The notes below the pieces were generated by a model. That model ran no database searches and was not told where the DNA came from. It worked only from the letters and a program-made list of their open reading frames with translations. The position numbers were made by a program, and so were the translations under genes. From an uncultured Hyphomicrobiales bacterium (GTDB lineage: Bacteria > Pseudomonadota > Alphaproteobacteria > Rhizobiales > Beijerinckiaceae), in assembly GCA_903932565.1 (NCBI GenBank), contig CAIZGQ010000309.1, forward strand, positions 1 through 9,907: 9,907 nucleotides of DNA. Reading direction: 5' to 3'. How positions within the stretch are numbered: the stretch's first letter is position 1; each line of letters begins with the position of its first letter. Below are positions 6,866-9,907 of the stretch, piece by piece.

Positions 6866-6966
6866 GTTTCCGTAAGTGTCGTCCTTTGGGACGCGAGTGG
6901 CCCTGTCCACTCTGTTTACGCCTCCCTGTTACAAACTTTTCAAGCCGCCTTCGGGCGGCTTTTTTT
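6866..6966 (+). ncRNA. Candidate small RNA, MmgR/CcnA (alpha-r8)-like
   Basis: No coding frame explains this segment, yet it is highly structured. CGTAA (6871-6875) pairs with TTACG (6916-6920), enclosing two hairpins: CGTCC-TTTG-GGACG (6880-6893) and GAGTGG-CCCTGT-CCACTC (6895-6912). Together they make a three-way junction. An unpaired segment beginning CCTCCCTGTT (6921-6930) follows, and then a perfect terminator. The exposed CCTCCCT resembles an anti-Shine-Dalgarno sequence that could pair with mRNA ribosome sites. From memory, the alphaproteobacterial MmgR family and Caulobacter CcnA carry a similar C/U-rich unpaired element before a terminator, and CcnA is reported to be CtrA-linked. The exact 5' end is a guess, and the family assignment is inference by resemblance. 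Confidence 0.5.
6942..6966 (+). terminator. Intrinsic terminator ending the candidate small RNA
   Basis: AAGCCGCC (6942-6949), loop TTCG, and GGCGGCTT (6954-6961) form a perfect 8-bp stem capped by a stable TTCG-type tetraloop, running into a T tract to 6966. No protein gene lies between the previous terminator at 6725 and this one, so it should terminate a separate non-coding transcript. Confidence 0.9.
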
Positions 6967-7025
6967 ATTCTCGAGGACCCATTTGATCTCTGGCGGGCTG
7001 TTTAGATCGGCGGCGGGTTGGTCAA

Positions 7026-7035
7026 TTAAGGTTAA
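7026..7035 (-). promoter_or_regulatory. Possible CtrA half-sites before rcdA
   Basis: The plus strand reads TTAAGGTTAA, two TTAA units only 2 bases apart instead of 7. Read on the minus strand it contains TTAACCTT, one base away from the TTAACCAT form also bound by CtrA. It lies 84 bases before the rcdA start. The spacing is not canonical, so this is a weak call. Confidence 0.35.
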
Positions 7036-7119
7036 TCAAAACTGAACAGAGACGCCCCGCGTAATTTGAGGCAAGGTCAGTGAAGTTGAGCGTAACAGTA
7101 CGGGTTGGCGAGTATTCAC

Positions 7120-7698
7120 ATGTTGAGAAACGATCTCCGGTCGACAAATGAAGCCTCGGATGCGGTTTCGTTTGGCCAGAAGCTGGCAGCCTCGGACGCC
7201 TTCAAGGCGCTCTTTCGTGAGGGCATGACACTTGTGGAGGATACGGCTGCTTATCTCGACGGACCGGGGCGCGAAGAATCGCGTGGTCTGGGACGGATTG
7301 AGGCGCTCGCCTACGCGTCCGAGAGCATGCGCCTGACGACACGCCTGATGCAGCTCGCCTCCTGGCTGCTCCTGCAACGCGCTGTGAACGAAGGGGAAAT
7401 TACCCAGGCGCAGGCCGCCACAGAAAAGCACAAGGTGAAATTGGCGCGGCAGGAACTGGCCTCCAATCCTGAGGCCTTCGTGAAGCTGCCGGCCAAAATG
7501 CAGGACCTGGCCACCCAGTCCCTGCGCTTGCAGGCCCGGATCATCCATCTGGATCGGCTGCTCTATACATCGCTCGCGCCGACCAGCAATCACGTCCGTC
7601 CGGTCGCTCTGGAAAACCAGATGGAGCGCCTGCGCCAGGCGTTTTCTGCCAACCAGCCTGCTGTGCCTGCGCCGGAGCGCCGTCCGCCCGCGCGCTAA
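7120..7698 (+). CDS. rcdA: RcdA, regulator of CtrA degradation (DUF1465)
   Basis: The 192-residue soluble helical protein belongs to the RcdA/DUF1465 family. In Caulobacter, RcdA is an adaptor that works with CpdR, PopA and the ClpXP protease to destroy CtrA and other substrates as cells enter S phase. The family core is plain: LFREGMTLVEDTAAYLDGPG, then GRIEALAYASESMRLTTRLMQ, ASWLLLQRAVNEGEI and a charged helix with EKHKVKLARQ. The last 20 or so residues are proline-rich and probably disordered (PAVPAPERRPPAR), like the flexible tail used in substrate handling. ATG 7120 is chosen over TTG 7105 because GGCGAG at 7107-7112 gives a 7-base spacing. It is slightly longer than I recall for the Caulobacter protein. 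CtrA-type motifs lie upstream, and a terminator follows 36 bases after the stop. Confidence 0.88.
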   Translation: MLRNDLRSTNEASDAVSFGQKLAASDAFKALFREGMTLVEDTAAYLDGPGREESRGLGRIEALAYASESMRLTTRLMQLASWLLLQRAVNEGEITQAQAATEKHKVKLARQELASNPEAFVKLPAKMQDLATQSLRLQARIIHLDRLLYTSLAPTSNHVRPVALENQMERLRQAFSANQPAVPAPERRPPAR

Positions 7699-7734
7699 GG
7701 CCCTGGTCCTTCCAGACGAAACGTCGTCGCAACA

Positions 7735-7768
7735 AAAATGCCTCCTGCCGCAAGACAGGGGGCATTTT
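7735..7768. terminator. Bidirectional terminator between rcdA and the aldolase-family gene
   Basis: AAAATGCCTCCTG (7735-7747) pairs with CAGGGGGCATTTT (7756-7768) in a 13-bp stem with one G-T pair and an 8-base loop. A-rich sequence on the left and T-rich sequence on the right give a U tract on either strand. It serves plus-strand rcdA and the minus-strand gene ending at 7780, which converge here. Confidence 0.88.
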
Positions 7769-7779
7769 AATTTCGGACT

Positions 7780-8538
7780 TCAAACATCCGTCTTGGAAAA
7801 GCCTTCGCCCATGGCCCAGTCGCGTGACACGTAGGGGCGGTCCACCCGGGCGCACCAGTTCTCCCAGCCGCGCTCGAAGGTGAAGCCCGCGCGGCCTTTG
7901 GCGATGGCTGCGATTTCGCCGTCGCTCAGATATTCGACGTCGCCAAGGCTGAGGGCCTTGAACAGCATCTCGGCATTGATCTCCATGTAGATCGACGTGA
8001 ACACCGAGGCGCGGATCGACGGGCCTGTGACGATGCAGCCATGGCCGCGCATCAGCGAGACGGGACGGTCACCCAGGGTGCGGGCCATGTCGCGGCCCAT
8101 GTCCATGCTGGTGACGAGCAGGTTCGTGTCGCCGAACTTGGTGCGGATATCCCAGTTTGGAATGTCGCCCCCAATCGGGCCGCACATGTGCATGATGGGG
8201 CGCAGGCGCCACTTCTTGCTCACGGAAAACGGCACCACATTGGCGCTGTGATTGTGCACGACGGACATCACATCGGGGCGCGCTTCATAGACCGAGCCGT
8301 GAATAAACCGCTCGGAATAAGGCTTTCCGGGTTCCGCCCCGACGCTTTTTCCCTCCAACGTGAATTCCATGATGTCGCTCTCTGTGACTCGCTCGGGAGC
8401 ACGCGCGCGTGACAGAAAATAGCGGTTGGGGTCGGTGGGATGCCGGACACTGACATGACCAAAGGAGTCGAGGACGCCTTCGTGCGCCAGAATATGGTTG
8501 GCTGTGACCAGTTCCTGTTTCAGCTCATCGATCGTCAT
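7780..8538 (-). CDS. Class II aldolase/adducin-family protein
   Basis: This 252-residue protein is of the fuculose-aldolase/adducin fold, a metal-dependent family that includes aldolases, epimerases and decarboxylases acting on aromatic or pyridine carboxylates. Metal-ligand positions are intact: E76 in YSERFIHGSVY, H95 and H97 in VVHNHS, and H166 in RGHG. An early GHVS at 27-30 replaces the usual GN-S phosphate-loop sequence; the loss of Asn may mean a non-phosphorylated substrate. ATG 8538 has GGGAG at 8546-8550 on the complement, a 7-base spacing. It lies 48 bases downstream of the monooxygenase gene on the same strand, so co-transcription is likely. With that partner, a decarboxylation, retro-aldol or ring-product processing role in catabolism of an oxygenated aromatic is the best inference. 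The exact reaction cannot be read from the sequence. Confidence 0.88.
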   Translation of the reverse strand: MTIDELKQELVTANHILAHEGVLDSFGHVSVRHPTDPNRYFLSRARAPERVTESDIMEFTLEGKSVGAEPGKPYSERFIHGSVYEARPDVMSVVHNHSANVVPFSVSKKWRLRPIMHMCGPIGGDIPNWDIRTKFGDTNLLVTSMDMGRDMARTLGDRPVSLMRGHGCIVTGPSIRASVFTSIYMEINAEMLFKALSLGDVEYLSDGEIAAIAKGRAGFTFERGWENWCARVDRPYVSRDWAMGEGFSKTDV

Positions 8539-8586
8539 GCGTTTGCTCCCGGCCTTTGGCCTCTGATGGGCCGTTTGTTGTGTGAC

Positions 8587-9907
8587 TTAATTTCGTGGTG
8601 CGGCCCAGCCGGTTGCGACATCGGCAATTTCTGCAATGTCGTCGGGCATTTCGTTGCCGCGCCACACGATGTGCAGATCAGGCCGCACGAGAATGACGTC
8701 AAAGCCATAGATCTCGCGGGCGATGCGATCCGACACATCCAGCGTCATCACAGGTGCGCCACGCGCCGCAAGGGCCTTCTGCAGATTGGCCGTGTCAGCC
8801 TTGCTGTTGCCAAGACGGATGATGGTATAGCCAGTGCCAAGTTTGTCCTGGATCGGCTTGCCGTCATCGAGCCAGACATGCGGCAACCGCGCGCCGGGCC
8901 AGGTGGTGGCCACATACTCGCGGAAGAGATGCTCTGGCCCACCGGGAATGTTCATGATGATCGGCGAGTCGACATAGCGATAGCCAAGTTCCGCACCAAT
9001 CATCTCGTTGGATTTGCGTTGCTCGACTTCTGCAATTGTCGCCAGCACATCACGCGAACGCTTGCCCGCTGGCGTTGAATCGCGAATGTCCGGGTTGTAG
9101 AGCGAGCGCCATTTGCGCCGGCCGATCGTCGCGTAACGCGACGCACCCACATTGCGGTCGCCGATCTGGCGGCGTTCGCGCTCGTAGGACGCGAGCACCT
9201 GCGGCCCAGCCCAGCCCTGCAGCGTTGCAGCGAGTTTCCAGCCCAGATCATAGGCGTCGCCCACGCCGGAGTTCATGCCGAGCCCGCCAGTGGGGATCAC
9301 GAGATGAACGGCATCACCGGCCAGGATCACGCGGCCCGCGCCGTAGCGGTCGGCCAGCAGCAGGTTCTGCCGCCACGGATTGCAGGATAGCATCTCGTAT
9401 TTCACCGGAACGCCAACGACTTTTTCAAATTGCGTCTTCATGTCCGCGTCGTTTTCGACAACCGAATGCAGCGTCCAATGTTCGCGCGAATCCTGCATGA
9501 TGAGGAAGCTCGAGCGATCATCGGCCACATGATAATGGCGGCCACGACCCGGGCCATTGCCGATGGGCAGCATGTCGTAGAGCGCGTCGCAACGATACAA
9601 GGCCTGCTTCAATTCGAGCAGGTTGCCATCACCGTGCAGCTTGATGCCCAGCGTCTTGCGCACCGGGCTGCCGCCGCCATCGCAACCCACGAGATAGGCG
9701 GCGCGGATAGTGGACGTCTTGCCGTCCTTGCTGCGCACGGTGGCGGTGACGCCCGCTTCATCCTGCGTCTGCGTGACGAATTCGCAGCCCCAGCGCATGG
9801 TCACCATCGGCATGGTTTCCAGCACGGATTTCAAAAGCGGCTCCAGCGTATATTGCGAGCACAGGTGATAGGCCTCCAGCGGCTTGGTGCCGTCGTTGGT
9901 GGCGCGA
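8587..9907 (-). CDS. FAD-dependent aromatic-type monooxygenase (start beyond window)
   Basis: About 439 residues are visible; the frame stays open to the window edge, so the N-terminus with the first FAD-binding GxGxxG is missing. The frame also contains a TTG at 9834, but this reads as an internal Leu because conserved-looking sequence (CSQYTLEPLL) continues upstream. The second flavin motif is clear (YLVGCDGGGSPVRKTLGI), as is the GD motif (GRVILAGDAVHLVIPTGG, then LGMNSGVGDAYDLGWKLA). The last 80 or so residues resemble the C-terminal thioredoxin-like domain of phenol hydroxylase/MhpA/TfdB-type enzymes, ending near RPDLHIVWRG. Such enzymes use NAD(P)H and O2 to hydroxylate a phenolic ring. 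It precedes the class II aldolase gene by 48 bases in the same direction. Substrate is unknown; 3-(3-hydroxyphenyl)propionate-like or other hydroxylated aromatics are candidates. Confidence 0.9.
   Translation of the reverse strand, partial: RATNDGTKPLEAYHLCSQYTLEPLLKSVLETMPMVTMRWGCEFVTQTQDEAGVTATVRSKDGKTSTIRAAYLVGCDGGGSPVRKTLGIKLHGDGNLLELKQALYRCDALYDMLPIGNGPGRGRHYHVADDRSSFLIMQDSREHWTLHSVVENDADMKTQFEKVVGVPVKYEMLSCNPWRQNLLLADRYGAGRVILAGDAVHLVIPTGGLGMNSGVGDAYDLGWKLAATLQGWAGPQVLASYERERRQIGDRNVGASRYATIGRRKWRSLYNPDIRDSTPAGKRSRDVLATIAEVEQRKSNEMIGAELGYRYVDSPIIMNIPGGPEHLFREYVATTWPGARLPHVWLDDGKPIQDKLGTGYTIIRLGNSKADTANLQKALAARGAPVMTLDVSDRIAREIYGFDVILVRPDLHIVWRGNEMPDDIAEIADVATGWAAPRN

Noticed and set aside
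7036..7593. 185-residue minus-strand open frame
   Set aside because: It is the shadow of rcdA, whose family match is clear.
8440..9078. 212-residue plus-strand open frame
   Set aside because: It is antisense to the aldolase-family and monooxygenase genes, which carry intact motifs.
1..9907. CRISPR arrays, tRNA or rRNA genes, insertion sequences
   Set aside because: No regularly spaced repeats, no tRNA-like cloverleaf with conserved T-loop, no rRNA segments and no transposase frame were seen.

Overview
The window looks like chromosomal DNA of an alphaproteobacterium. The best clue is a clear RcdA (DUF1465) gene, a family tied to CtrA-controlled cell-cycle regulation, with a perfect TTAA-N7-TTAA CtrA-type box upstream of it. 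G+C content, codon choice and an alphaproteobacterial-type chemoreceptor agree. Caulobacterales or a relative is plausible, but the genus cannot be fixed from the sequence alone.

Region 1 (about 1-2640) is conspicuously A+T-rich. It holds the 3' end of an unidentified gene, a polytopic membrane protein resembling GT87/DUF2029 glycosyltransferases whose start codon overlaps that gene's stop, and a two-membrane-segment protein resembling Wzz-type polysaccharide chain-length regulators. This reads as the end of a surface-polysaccharide cluster, probably acquired by transfer. A small possible gene on the minus strand lies at its edge.

Region 2 (about 2640-6760) is G+C-rich. It carries a complete minus-strand GMC-family FAD oxidoreductase, a 522-base spacer with a possible small minus-strand gene, and a plus-strand methyl-accepting chemotaxis protein closed by a strong terminator.

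Region 3 (about 6760-7770) is the most interesting part. It has a CtrA-type box, then a roughly 100-nt non-coding stretch that folds into a three-way junction, an exposed CCTCCCT segment and an intrinsic terminator, and then rcdA. The layout suggests a CtrA-controlled small RNA of the MmgR/CcnA kind placed beside the gene for a CtrA-proteolysis adaptor.

Region 4 (about 7770-9907) is a minus-strand catabolic pair: an FAD-dependent aromatic-type monooxygenase (its start lies beyond the window) followed by a class II aldolase/adducin-family protein. A stem that can work in both directions separates this pair from rcdA.
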